Below, one piece after another: positions 44,954 through 54,090 of a stretch of DNA of 64,000 nt. The notes below the pieces were generated by a model. It was not told where the DNA came from, did not search any database, and saw only the letters and a program-made list of their open reading frames with translations. How positions within the stretch are numbered: position 1 is the stretch's first letter; every line of letters starts with the position of its first letter. The position numbers and the translations under genes are program-made. Origin of the DNA: WLWS01 sp047638675 (GTDB lineage Bacteria > Pseudomonadota > Gammaproteobacteria > Eutrophobiales > Eutrophobiaceae); NCBI GenBank assembly GCA_047638675.1, contig JBLIML010000001.1, positions 1-64,000 of the forward strand. Reading direction: 5' to 3'.

Positions 44954-45196
44954 CTAGAAAGGAATATCCACACTTCCACCAATTGTTAACGGCGTACCTG
45001 GGTGGAGGTGCAACAAACCTACTTGCGAAGGGGCAAGGTAATTGTTATCAAAAATATTAGTTAAATTCAAACCCAAGCCGATCCGTGGCATGAGCTGATA
45101 TTTGGCAAACAAATCACCCAGCCAGTAGCCGGAGATGCTTGCTCTCAGTTCATCAGGTTCCAAGCTTACCTTCTGCCTGCTTTTGTATCTAACACT
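44954..45196 (-). pseudogene. C-terminal remnant of a TonB-dependent receptor
   Basis: An open frame of about 80 codons, bounded upstream by TAG at 45197-45199, encoding SRQKVSLEPDELRAS, ISGYWLGDLFAKYQLMP, LNLTNIFDNNYLAPS and a final GGSVDIPF. It is the last beta-strands and terminal aromatic residue of an outer-membrane siderophore-type receptor. The remaining 600 or so codons are missing and no ATG precedes it, so it is a fragment. Confidence 0.8.
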
Positions 45197-45611
45197 CTAA
45201 TTGTGGTGCTTTGGTGACTATGTTTATTGTGCATTTCTTATCGCGATAGACGAAGCTTTACACTACAGACCCTCACAAAGGCCGATATCAATTAGTGCCT
45301 GGCTGGATTTATTAAATGGGAGTAATTCCACTTTTACTTTTTACATTAGTCCCGATGTAACGAACACCCCATCAAGTGATGAAGTCATTTTCGTCCTCCG
45401 CTAACAAGCCAGCGATCCGAAGAAATAACTCTTAACTCAGCTTAATTATGTTCATTTGACTCTCTATTGCTTCTACATCCTCTATTGCCATATTATGGGA
45501 TGCAGTAGATTTAAGGTTGTCCTATACACTCTCCTATGTATTCCACTTGCTCCCAAATTCCTGTGTACTCATGTAGAATTATATCAATATCTACTTTCCA
45601 TACCTGATTTC
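45197..45611. other. Intergenic region, no gene seen
   Basis: Between the TonB-receptor fragment and the sulfotransferase start, about 415 bp without a convincing gene. Short open frames here lack ribosome-binding sites and recognisable content. A longer sulfotransferase start inside this stretch (from 45456) would add a Cys/Tyr-rich 52-residue extension that does not look like part of the family fold. Confidence 0.5.
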
Positions 45612-46412
45612 ATGAAGTCCACTTTTATTTATCACAGCCTGCGTCGGGATATATCCAATTTTTCTCTGATAAAAAGACGCAACTTTGACGGCTTTTTGAT
45701 CAGTATGCACCAGTCCGGAACCCACTGGCTTAAACACATGCTGGCTACTGCGCTGACACACAAACTTGATCTACCGCCACCTCAATACATCCATGCCAAT
45801 GATGTAATTCCGGGCCCCAAAGGCCCCCCAGTTAACAAAATCCTTCCTCGTATTGTGAGTTCCCATTCCATCCCTCACGCCCTGCTCGGAAGCCGACTAT
45901 TTCGCCGCCTTGTAAAACTGCCTCCCTACGTTGTGCTAGTAAGAGACATTCGAGCAACTTTGGTATCGACTTATGAAAAATGGAAAGAACATTACAATTG
46001 CGACTTCCCGGTCTTTTTGCGTGGCGATGTGAGCGGTCATCGTTTTCATAACGATATCTGGTGGTGCCTTCGTTTTTGCAATAGCTGGGGTGATCTGCAA
46101 CAACGTTTTCCCGAATCGACGCTCATAGTGAAGTATGAAGAACTGAAATCCAGCCCACTAAGTCAGTTACAGCGTATCGTTGAGTATTGGCAGCTTGAAT
46201 TAGATGAGTCACACTTGCTTTATGCCATTAACGAATCAAGTAAAGAAAAAATGGCTCGAAAAAAAGATCCTGAAGATCCGTTCAATGTCACCGTCATCCG
46301 CAACGACAAGCAATCTTTTCTGGACTGGTATGATAAGGCACAGACTGAATATGTTATTCAAGTCTGCAACGACTTTCTAAAGTACGACTTTGGCTACGAC
46401 TACAAAAATTGA
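45612..46412 (+). CDS. Sulfotransferase-domain protein
   Basis: A 266-residue PAPS-dependent sulfotransferase-like protein. The 5'-phosphosulfate-binding loop is HQSGTHWLKHML (about residues 33-44), the 3'-phosphate contact VLVRDIRATLVSTYEKW includes Arg and Ser, and the GxxGxxK-like region lies near the C terminus. The start at 45612 gives a normal leader into the fold. It would sulfate a glycan, lipid or small molecule; it sits beside a flippase and CDP-alcohol enzyme, so a cell-surface glycolipid is a reasonable guess. Confidence 0.8.
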   Translation: MKSTFIYHSLRRDISNFSLIKRRNFDGFLISMHQSGTHWLKHMLATALTHKLDLPPPQYIHANDVIPGPKGPPVNKILPRIVSSHSIPHALLGSRLFRRLVKLPPYVVLVRDIRATLVSTYEKWKEHYNCDFPVFLRGDVSGHRFHNDIWWCLRFCNSWGDLQQRFPESTLIVKYEELKSSPLSQLQRIVEYWQLELDESHLLYAINESSKEKMARKKDPEDPFNVTVIRNDKQSFLDWYDKAQTEYVIQVCNDFLKYDFGYDYKN

Positions 46413-46452
46413 ACACACAGATATATCGTTTTTTAAATATGAATTGTCAATA

Positions 46453-46851
46453 ATGAAAGATGACAAACAAGCCGTGCTTAACGCAAATGACGAGTTCTAT
46501 AGTACTTTTTCGAACAACGACTTTGTAAGCATGGAGGAACTATGGTCAGTCAATGACAACATAAGCGTTATTCATCCAGGCTGGCCGCCCTTAACAGGGC
46601 ATCACTCAGTAATATCCAGTTGGAAGCGGATTATGGATGGAGGCAATTCGCCAAATATCACTTGCATTAACGCCAACGTTAATTTGTCAGGTGATATCGC
46701 GATAGTAATATGTACAGAATTACTAGCTGGTGCGAAACTGGTAGCTACCAATATTTTTGCTCTGGAACAAGGCAGTTGGAAGCTTATTCATCATCAGGCA
46801 GGCCTGCTGCATCAATCAAATAACAATAAAGAAGGCGATACACTACATTAA
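46453..46851 (+). CDS. SnoaL/NTF2-like fold protein
   Basis: A 132-residue cone-shaped alpha+beta barrel protein: AVLNANDEFYSTFSNNDFVSMEELWSVNDNISVIHPGWPPLTG is the conserved N-terminal block of SnoaL_3/DUF4440-type proteins. VICTELLAGAKLVATNIFALEQGSWKLIHHQAG forms the last strands. ATG at 46453 is preferred over an earlier start that overlaps the sulfotransferase gene. Function (ligand binding or isomerase-like) unknown. Confidence 0.8.
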   Translation: MKDDKQAVLNANDEFYSTFSNNDFVSMEELWSVNDNISVIHPGWPPLTGHHSVISSWKRIMDGGNSPNITCINANVNLSGDIAIVICTELLAGAKLVATNIFALEQGSWKLIHHQAGLLHQSNNNKEGDTLH

Positions 46852-46938
46852 TCTAGCTCGACTTATTATCGTATGTTATAAATACCTTACTGTTTTTTTG
46901 TTACATAAATCAGGACAAAGAATCTATAGGCTAGTCAC

Positions 46939-47607
46939 ATGCAACAAAAACAATTAATTCGTTCGCAGGTTGAGATTTTGTACTCTCAATCAGCCGTCAC
47001 ATTTTTGTTCCCGGTTTTCGTTTCCATTATCCTGGCCTTCGTTTTGTGGAAGATCGCTAATCGCCCTGTTTTATTGGGCTGGGTAACCTCAGTTTGTATT
47101 TACGCTGTAGCCCGCTTTGTCTTGCTGTGGAAATACACAAACACTGAAATAACACCGGATAATGCTTCCAAATGGCATGATGCTTTTATTGCGACAGCCT
47201 GTCTGTCTGGCATTATGTGGGGACTCGCTGCAATCATTTTGATCCCCCATGACGGCAAAAATATCGTCGAATTCACACTTTATACCGGCATCACTTTATT
47301 ATCTGTTTCGGGTCTGGTTGCCGGCGCTACGATTTCATATGCAGTGAGTTTGAAAGTATTGTTTTTTTATATACTGCCAGCGTTATTACCACCTGCTCTT
47401 TACTTGATCTCATTGGGGGATATTTATAGCAGTACGTTGGGTGGGTTTATATTGCTTTACTGTTTTTTTATTTCAAGCGCAGGATACAGAATGAATGGCC
47501 AACTGCTTGGTTATATACAAAAACAGAGTGAGTTGGAAAAACTCAAATGGCACTACCAAAAACTAAAGTTAATGTACGAAAAAATCTCCACGCGCGATAT
47601 ACCCTGA
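46939..47607 (+). CDS. Orphan membrane sensor-like domain
   Basis: A 222-residue protein of about 6 TM helices followed by a coiled-coil (QKQSELEKLKWHYQKLKLMYE). The N-terminal region with two aromatic-rich helices resembles the membrane input half of bacterial diguanylate cyclases or histidine kinases, but no GGDEF, EAL, HAMP or kinase domain follows before the stop. It is either a truncated sensor or a stand-alone membrane protein. No family is assigned with confidence. Confidence 0.65.
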   Translation: MQQKQLIRSQVEILYSQSAVTFLFPVFVSIILAFVLWKIANRPVLLGWVTSVCIYAVARFVLLWKYTNTEITPDNASKWHDAFIATACLSGIMWGLAAIILIPHDGKNIVEFTLYTGITLLSVSGLVAGATISYAVSLKVLFFYILPALLPPALYLISLGDIYSSTLGGFILLYCFFISSAGYRMNGQLLGYIQKQSELEKLKWHYQKLKLMYEKISTRDIP

Positions 47608-47668
47608 TGAGGGTAGCATCGCCCTGGCCAGATTGATTAATAAAGCATATGTCCCACTTGTAGATAGG

Positions 47669-48010
47669 TTAGTCACCTATCTTTTTATTCAAATGCGGCA
47701 CCGACTCCATATCACCTTTATTCATGTAACGTTTCTCACTGCCGGTAGCGGTGACATTTTCGTAAACACCATCGTCGCGTTTCACCAGTTTAGTAAAGCC
47801 CATATTTTTTAACTCACTATTAAATGTCGAGCTGGCAATTCCAGGCGGACGCGTAAATATACGTGATATCGAGGCCAGTGGATCTGTATCTTCAAGTGGT
47901 ATCTGGGCAACAAAGCACAGCTCGCCCCATGTAAGCAGTTTCACAGCCATAGGATGGACAACTTCAACTGTACAACCGTTGTCTTCGCAATGATATTCGT
48001 AAACAGGCAT
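47669..48010 (-). CDS. FmdB-like zinc-ribbon protein (divergent)
   Basis: A 113-residue protein starting MPVYEYHCEDNGCTVEVVHPM, the pattern of FmdB/putative regulatory zinc ribbons. The second Cys pair of the ribbon is not in its usual position (a lone Cys in ELCFVAQ), so zinc binding may be lost or altered. The remaining two thirds have no recognised domain. It is 18 bp downstream of the HD-domain gene and likely co-transcribed. Confidence 0.65.
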   Translation of the reverse strand: MPVYEYHCEDNGCTVEVVHPMAVKLLTWGELCFVAQIPLEDTDPLASISRIFTRPPGIASSTFNSELKNMGFTKLVKRDDGVYENVTATGSEKRYMNKGDMESVPHLNKKIGD

Positions 48011-48028
48011 AACTGACTGGAACTTCCG

Positions 48029-48667
48029 TTAAATTGTAGGTGAGTTGTCTGCCAGGAGGGCCGTCAAATTTTCTCGGGTGTGAGCATGAAACACAGAATT
48101 TCCATTTTCATCATAGTAATCACTTGTTAGTTTGAGTTCCTCTCGCAGAAAAAGTTCGAGATTCTCCTTTACGCCAAGCTTCCAGTCTTCCCATGCTACT
48201 TTTTCTCCATGCATCATCTCGTGCTCTTCCATTAATCTGATAGCATTCAACTTAAACACTTTATATTCGGCCGTCAGACCCGACAAGTCGGAGGCTCTTA
48301 CCGCTTTGTCCTCGTTTGAATAACATTGAGCATCGACATGAGTGGCCAAAATAGCCGCATGAACTTTGCTGATTGTGTCTTCATCGACACCATAATCGCG
48401 CAAGGCCTGTCCTGAGAGTTCAGCGGAATACGCTTCCTTGGTGTCAAAACCTTTCGCCAGATGATCCTCGTGGTAACCGGCATCATGAAAAATCAAAGCA
48501 TAGTAAACAACTTTCTCATCGAGAAGCACACTTTCGTGCTTGCACTTTTCAATGATCCCTTCAGAGAAACGCGTAACCGTAATAGCATGACCAAAATTAT
48601 GGTATGGCATTTTCGGCTCATACAACTCCGAAGCTGTTTTCTCGATCGTTTTGTCGTGCATGACCAT
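48029..48667 (-). CDS. HD-domain metal-dependent phosphohydrolase
   Basis: A 212-residue HD-superfamily protein. The metal ligands appear as His in YHNFGHA, the HD pair in IFHDAGYHEDH and an Asp in the C-terminal RASDLSGL block. The general fold fits small HD hydrolases of the YfbR/predicted-phosphohydrolase kind; the substrate is unknown. An in-frame Met two codons downstream (MHDKT) is an alternative start. Confidence 0.8.
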   Translation of the reverse strand: MVMHDKTIEKTASELYEPKMPYHNFGHAITVTRFSEGIIEKCKHESVLLDEKVVYYALIFHDAGYHEDHLAKGFDTKEAYSAELSGQALRDYGVDEDTISKVHAAILATHVDAQCYSNEDKAVRASDLSGLTAEYKVFKLNAIRLMEEHEMMHGEKVAWEDWKLGVKENLELFLREELKLTSDYYDENGNSVFHAHTRENLTALLADNSPTI

Positions 48668-48816
48668 ATGATAAATCTATACTATTGGCTTACTTTCCGT
48701 TGCTAAGTTCATAAGAATACTCATTATTATATGCCGTTACCATGTCATTTTAGAAGAGAATACTTTGTCAATTACACAAAATTGATGACATTTTTTCTCG
48801 TTTTGCAGCCAATTCG

Positions 48817-49812
48817 TCAAAAAACCTGTACTGCAGTCGATTTGAAGCTCAACCAGACAGTTTCGCCGATGTTAATATTAAGTTCATTCAGTGCCGATTG
48901 CGTAATGCTAACGTGCCAGGACTCCATAGCATCCACAATCACGTGTATTTCGCCATTGGCTTCCTGCATGGACGTAATTCTCCCCTGAAAATGATTGCGC
49001 ATGCTGGATTTGAGCACATCTTTGGATAAAACCAGATGGGAGGAATCTATCGCTATTTGTGTGCCGGTCTTGATGGTCGAGGCAAGTTGAATCTGTAACT
49101 TCCCGGTATCAAAAACACCCCTGTTGGCATCGACCCGCCCATTAAAGGTATTCATTTGCAATCGTTGCCTGATCTTTCCTTTTTCAAGGCTACAAACGTA
49201 CTCAGCCAGCTTATGTGCCTGTATCTGATCGTGGGTACTGAAAATCACCGTTTGAGAACCCGATTCTCCTAAACCATGTAATAGAAATTCGATATCTATT
49301 CGGGACTGCCTATCCAGATGACTAAAAGGTTCATCCAATATTAATACTGGCGGGTTCAGCACCAGGGCTCTGGCGATGGCCACTTTCTGAACTTCACCGC
49401 CGGATAACTCATGCGCCCTTTTCGACAATAAATCTTGCAGATTTAGTTTCAGCGCCTGAGCTTCAGCACGTTCACGCCGAGACTGTTTTCCCATGCCTCT
49501 TAGTTTCAGGCCCAATTCAATATTCTGTAACACCGTAAAATTAAACAGATAAGGCTTTTGTTGGACATAAGCAGTATGCCTCCTCAGGGCCTGGGTATTT
49601 CCTTCGATTACCAGCTCATTGGAATAACTTAGCTCTCCCCGAGACGGTAAGGTAATAAAAGCCAGTAAATTGAGGAGAGTACTTTTGCCGGAACCATTCG
49701 AGCCCACCAGCGCATTAATGGCATTTTGTTCGATGGAATACTCATCTATACGCAAGACCACTTCATCGCCATAGGCGTATTCAATGTTACGGAGGCGGTA
49801 GAGCTGGCTCAT
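48817..49812 (-). CDS. Tungstate-type ABC transporter ATPase (TupC-like)
   Basis: A 331-residue ATPase. Walker A GSNGSGKST is near residue 39, signature LSGGEVQKVAIARA near 137 and Walker B VLILDEPF near 156. A C-terminal regulatory TOBE-like region (about residues 230-331) has MQEANGEIHVIVDAM. The TOBE tail binds oxyanions in molybdate/tungstate importers. Its start overlaps the permease stop by 4 nt, so the two are translated together. A substrate-binding protein gene is absent here. Confidence 0.85.
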   Translation of the reverse strand: MSQLYRLRNIEYAYGDEVVLRIDEYSIEQNAINALVGSNGSGKSTLLNLLAFITLPSRGELSYSNELVIEGNTQALRRHTAYVQQKPYLFNFTVLQNIELGLKLRGMGKQSRRERAEAQALKLNLQDLLSKRAHELSGGEVQKVAIARALVLNPPVLILDEPFSHLDRQSRIDIEFLLHGLGESGSQTVIFSTHDQIQAHKLAEYVCSLEKGKIRQRLQMNTFNGRVDANRGVFDTGKLQIQLASTIKTGTQIAIDSSHLVLSKDVLKSSMRNHFQGRITSMQEANGEIHVIVDAMESWHVSITQSALNELNINIGETVWLSFKSTAVQVF

Positions 49813-50501
49813 TTGTTTAAATATTGGAAGCGTTGTAATAAGCCATTAATGACGAAAGCCACCAGCAGTAACAAGATACCCAAAGCCAAAGCAAATTCAA
49901 ACTCACCTTTGCTGGTTTCCAGAGCAATAGCCGTGGTCATGGTACGAGTGAAGCCTTCGATATTTCCACCCAGCATCATGGCAATGCCCACTTCTCCAAT
50001 GGCTCTACCAAAACCCATAACGACAGCTGCCATGATCAAGAAGCGAACTTCGTTTAAAAATAATAAACCCTGCTGGATGGTGTTAGCGCCCAGTCCTCGG
50101 CAGGTCATTAACAATCTAGGATCGGCACTGAGGGCGGCACTTATGCTCAGACTCCAGATAACAGGGATAATCAACACACATTGGCCGATTATCATGGCAG
50201 TGGGTGTATAAAGCAGCCCCAACTCGCCCATGGGTCCCTGCCTGCTCAATATGCCGTAGAGCAAAAGTCCGACGACGACTGTGGGCAAAGCAACAAGCGT
50301 ATTTAGCGTTTGTAACAGCAAGGGTTTTCCAGGAAAGGTACTTAGAGCGACCAGGAGCCCCATGGGTACGCTGAACAAGGAAGCCAGAATGACGGCAATA
50401 AGAGATATCCGAATTGAAGTCCACACGACGACGAATACACTTGAGTCGAAGTCAAAAATGAGTATTAAAGCGGATGCAAGCGAGCCCAGTAAAAATTCCA
50501 T
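49809..50501 (-). CDS. Tungstate-type ABC permease (TupB-like)
   Basis: A 230-residue inner-membrane protein with about 6 TM segments of the BPD_transp_1 fold. The EAA loop is RAIGEVGIAMMLGGNI (about residues 166-181). Length and sequence style match TupB/WtpB tungstate permeases rather than phosphate or sulfate ones. TupA, the periplasmic tungstate-binding partner that normally precedes tupB, is not found upstream (50502-50619 is non-coding). Confidence 0.85.
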   Translation of the reverse strand: MEFLLGSLASALILIFDFDSSVFVVVWTSIRISLIAVILASLFSVPMGLLVALSTFPGKPLLLQTLNTLVALPTVVVGLLLYGILSRQGPMGELGLLYTPTAMIIGQCVLIIPVIWSLSISAALSADPRLLMTCRGLGANTIQQGLLFLNEVRFLIMAAVVMGFGRAIGEVGIAMMLGGNIEGFTRTMTTAIALETSKGEFEFALALGILLLLVAFVINGLLQRFQYLNK

Positions 50502-50619
50502 TGTTTATATTACTCCTGCATTCGATTTAAATCCGTGCCCAATGCCAATCGAGTCATCAGCTTGCTTGACTTGGCCATAGCAGCAACTAATATGCAGGTA
50601 TATTCCTCGGGTCAATACG

Positions 50620-51075
50620 ATGAAAATTGAGTTTGAAAAAAACATAAATGGTTTTCAGGAAGCACGAAAGCTAAAAATGATATTGGAGCATTATGCCCAT
50701 TCAGACGCGACTGATAAACCTACCTTATTGCAAATTGAGTCCATTATTGAGCAGATTGAAAATTTTATTTCCGATCCGGAATTCAATTCGCTCGCCAAAG
50801 ATATCCGTGTTGACGATGCCGCCTACCGTTCGCTGGAAGGATCCCCTACTTTATTAAGACGTCTAATCGCCAGTGTACGTGCAATTGTCGGCCCCTCAAA
50901 AAAGGAAATGCTACTAAGTAAACAGCGCCAGGAGCTGCTGGAAAGGGCCGAAAGGGCTGAATCCATGGCTTTTGATGCACTGGCAGAGACGGCTGAGATC
51001 GGTCGAGAACGCGATGGCCTGGAACGCAGATTGAAGCAGCAGAAAGAGGGTGCAGACTCTAAAAAGGAAAATTAA
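50620..51075 (+). CDS. Hypothetical coiled-coil protein
   Basis: A 151-residue cytosolic protein. The N-terminal half is helical (ILEHYAHSDATDKPTLLQIESIIEQIENFI), followed by a conserved-looking turn SLEGSPTLLRRLIASV. The last 60 residues form a long charged coiled coil (ERAERAESMAFDALAETAEIGRERDGLE). I do not recognise a family. It is divergent from tupB with a 118 bp shared region. Confidence 0.65.
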   Translation: MKIEFEKNINGFQEARKLKMILEHYAHSDATDKPTLLQIESIIEQIENFISDPEFNSLAKDIRVDDAAYRSLEGSPTLLRRLIASVRAIVGPSKKEMLLSKQRQELLERAERAESMAFDALAETAEIGRERDGLERRLKQQKEGADSKKEN

Positions 51076-51151
51076 GTTCTGCTGTGACTCATAATGGGCA
51101 CTACGACGCTAAGACCCATCCGACAATTTTCCTGGTGTTCCAATTATCGTA

Positions 51152-52627
51152 TTAAGGAAAACTGAAATAACGTTCCAGTAAATCAGCATCATCAAAGTGG
51201 CGTCGACCAATAAAGGCCGTTGCATGATGTCCCCACTGCCGCATTGCACCGGCATCTTCCACACCCATAGGCCATAACAACCAACGCTCCTTACGACTGC
51301 TGCCAGGAACAATGCCAGTTGCACCAAACATACTTTTATACTTTCCGTTTTTCATCGCTATGGAACGTAATTGATTATAATCCGCAAAGCGATAGACTCG
51401 ATGTTCTATGCTCAGATCTTTGGCCAGTACGGATTCAATATAATGAGATCCGGCGGCTATGCGCAAATGCACCCGCTGACCCACCTCTCGTACTGGCCCT
51501 CGTTTAGGCACCAACAAAGGTTCTTCCCTGTCACTAAGTGGCAATTCACGCATGACAGTGCTGCCAGCGGGGAAGAACATATGGTAACAACCGCAATTGT
51601 GCATAGCGTCGTACATCAGCACTTTGCCATCCCTGCCAACAGTTACCCGCCAGGTAATGCCATCTAAACGACCGGAGAGGATGTCCGCAACTGAGGTCGC
51701 CGTTCGAGCGGGAAACCAGATAATATAATTAAACTGCGGCAATATTTGACCCTTTACTTTCATATAGGAAAGATATTGATAAACCACGCCATCGCTTGTG
51801 TTAATTTTTAATTGTTCGTCAGCTGACCAGTAAGGCGAGCCGATTTTGTCATCATCGCTGACTTCATCCACCTCCCATACCGGGGCGAAATGTCTGAACA
51901 ATCTATTTTCGTCGTACACGTTGAATGAAGGCAGAGATAGGACATTGCTGCTGCTTGTTCGCAGCAATTTTGCAATTTCATCTTCACTAATCTCAAGAGG
52001 TTTTTCTGGCGCATAGCGGAGAAGAGTGCCTTTGACGGCAAGGTCCTTTTCCGCAATTGAAAACGTCTGCTTTATCTTTTTCTGTAATTTGCCTACGCCT
52101 CTTTTTACGAACAAACTGGAAATTGGGTATATACCAAATATGCGGTTTCCTTTCAGATAACTGTCCGCCACTACGGCGGCCTCTCTAATTTTTTCAATTT
52201 GCTCGGGATCTTGAAGGTCCTCCTGCATCATTAATTCAGCACACTTATCCAGTGCCTCTATTGAAGCAAAATCTAAGGCATTGGCATTTTGCAGCTCGAT
52301 CTGACGAGCCTGTTGATCCCGTTTCGCCATCGCTTCCATCCATGCTTTGAGTTTATGTTTTTCCTTAAGCTCTCCACTTAATGATGCCAAAAAGCGATTG
52401 CTGCGCAGATGGGGAAAACCCGTCAGGCGAGCAAATTGCGCATCGATTGCGGAGGTTTTAATAGTCAATTCATCGGCTTTGGCATATAAACTCGCGCACT
52501 CCGCGAGGCGGCCCTGTGAATGCAGATAAGCGGATTTCAGATCAGATATGCGCTTTGGCTGTATGCTACAGGCGCATAGCATCATCATGGCGAATGCTGG
52601 AAGAACTCGACGGAGCGACATAGGCAT
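51152..52627 (-). CDS. Large hypothetical lipoprotein
   Basis: A 491-residue protein with a lipoprotein signal (MPMSLRRVLPAFAMMMLCAC; lipidated Cys20). A helical N-terminal region is followed by a globular part with a conserved-looking C-terminal half (WFPARTATSVADILSGRLDG, MYDAMHNCGCYHMFFPAGS with two Cys). No catalytic signature is evident. It is likely anchored in the outer or inner membrane facing the periplasm. It is not part of an operon with its neighbours; it is divergent from miaB. Confidence 0.75.
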   Translation of the reverse strand: MPMSLRRVLPAFAMMMLCACSIQPKRISDLKSAYLHSQGRLAECASLYAKADELTIKTSAIDAQFARLTGFPHLRSNRFLASLSGELKEKHKLKAWMEAMAKRDQQARQIELQNANALDFASIEALDKCAELMMQEDLQDPEQIEKIREAAVVADSYLKGNRIFGIYPISSLFVKRGVGKLQKKIKQTFSIAEKDLAVKGTLLRYAPEKPLEISEDEIAKLLRTSSSNVLSLPSFNVYDENRLFRHFAPVWEVDEVSDDDKIGSPYWSADEQLKINTSDGVVYQYLSYMKVKGQILPQFNYIIWFPARTATSVADILSGRLDGITWRVTVGRDGKVLMYDAMHNCGCYHMFFPAGSTVMRELPLSDREEPLLVPKRGPVREVGQRVHLRIAAGSHYIESVLAKDLSIEHRVYRFADYNQLRSIAMKNGKYKSMFGATGIVPGSSRKERWLLWPMGVEDAGAMRQWGHHATAFIGRRHFDDADLLERYFSFP

Positions 52628-52716
52628 CGTATTTTCGGTAGTTTTCCGCTAAAAGTGGCTGGAAAAGCTGAATAATACAGTGTAATTTACCCATCCCTTT
52701 GAAAACAGTAATATTT

Positions 52717-54087
52717 ATGGGCAAGAAGCTCTACATCAAATCATTTGGCTGTCAGATGAATGATTACGATTCCGCAAAGATGCGCGATATCCTTGCCGCA
52801 TCCCACGATACAACAACGACTGACGATCCGAGTTCAGCAGATATTATTCTGGTAAATACCTGCTCGATTCGTGAAAAAGCAGAGGAAAAGCTATTCTCCG
52901 ACCTTGGGCGTTGGCGAAAGCTCAAAGTTGAGAACCCTGATTTAATTATCGGTGTTGGTGGTTGTGTCGCAAGTCAGGAGGGTTCTGCAATCCGTGAGCG
53001 TGCACCTTACGTCGATATGGTATTCGGTCCACAAACCCTGCATCGATTACCCGAGATGCTCGATAGCGTTCGTGAGCATGGTCAACCGGTGGTAGACATC
53101 TCTTTTCCCGAGATAGAAAAATTTGATCGCATGCCGGAACCCCGTGCCGAAGGACCCAGTGCATTTGTATCGATCATGGAAGGATGTAGCAAATATTGCA
53201 CATTTTGTGTCGTGCCCTATACCCGCGGCGAAGAGATCAGTAGACCGTTGGATGATGTCATCACCGAGGTAGTAGCGCTGGCTGAACAGGGTGTCAGGGA
53301 AGTGACTCTGCTGGGGCAAAATGTTAATGCTTATCGGGGTGACACGCACGAAGGTGATATTGCAGATTTCGCCAGCTTGATTGAATATGTCGCCGCCATT
53401 GAAGGAATCGAGCGTCTTCGATACACAACCTCGCACCCGGTAGAGTTTAGCGAAAGATTAATCCAGACTTATGCGCATGTTCCGGAACTGGTGAATCATT
53501 TACACCTGCCCGTGCAAAGCGGCTCAGATCGCATATTGGCGATGATGAAACGTGGCCACACTGTTCTGGAATATAAAGCCAAACTTCGCAAGCTGAGAAA
53601 GATTCGACCGAATATCAGCATATCTTCAGACTTTATAGTGGGTTTTCCCGGCGAGTCGGATAAAGATTTTGAGGCTACCATGAATCTCATTAACGACATT
53701 GGTTTTGATCAATCATTCAGCTTTATATATAGCAAGCGCCCTGGCACGCCGGCGGCGAACATGGCGGATGACACTCCGGATGAGGTAAAAAAACAGCGCC
53801 TGCAAATATTACAAGCCCGCATTAATCAGTTTTCCACGGATATCAGTGCAAGTATGCTCGGCACACAGCAGCGTATTTTGCTTGAAGGACCTTCTCGCAA
53901 AGACCCCGCCGAACTTTGCGGTCGTACTGAAAATAATCGTGTAGTGAATCTCGCAGGTGATCTGGAATTAATTGGTCAGTTCGCTGAAGTCCGAATCACA
54001 AAAGCTTTGCCCAATTCGCTACGCGGTGAACTGATTGCCCGCCACCTCGGCGCTCCAACACTCATTGACCAACGTATTGCTGTCTAA
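52717..54087 (+). CDS. miaB: tRNA-2-methylthio-N6-dimethylallyladenosine synthase MiaB
   Basis: A 456-residue radical-SAM methylthiotransferase acting on i6A37 of tRNAs. The N-terminal UPF0004 domain holds the auxiliary cluster Cys12, Cys49 and Cys83. The radical-SAM cluster is Cys157, Cys161 and Cys164 (CSKYCTFC), and a C-terminal TRAM domain binds tRNA. ATG at 52717 is chosen because MGKKLYIKSFGC matches the family start; a TTG six codons upstream would add unrelated residues. It is the first gene of the miaB-ybeZ-ybeY-corC unit. Confidence 0.97.
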   Translation: MGKKLYIKSFGCQMNDYDSAKMRDILAASHDTTTTDDPSSADIILVNTCSIREKAEEKLFSDLGRWRKLKVENPDLIIGVGGCVASQEGSAIRERAPYVDMVFGPQTLHRLPEMLDSVREHGQPVVDISFPEIEKFDRMPEPRAEGPSAFVSIMEGCSKYCTFCVVPYTRGEEISRPLDDVITEVVALAEQGVREVTLLGQNVNAYRGDTHEGDIADFASLIEYVAAIEGIERLRYTTSHPVEFSERLIQTYAHVPELVNHLHLPVQSGSDRILAMMKRGHTVLEYKAKLRKLRKIRPNISISSDFIVGFPGESDKDFEATMNLINDIGFDQSFSFIYSKRPGTPAANMADDTPDEVKKQRLQILQARINQFSTDISASMLGTQQRILLEGPSRKDPAELCGRTENNRVVNLAGDLELIGQFAEVRITKALPNSLRGELIARHLGAPTLIDQRIAV

Positions 54088-54090
54088 TTC

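Noticed and set aside
45456..45611. Extended N terminus for the sulfotransferase gene
   Set aside because: The extra 52 residues are Cys/Tyr-rich and do not fit the fold; ATG at 45612 leads directly into the PAPS-binding region.
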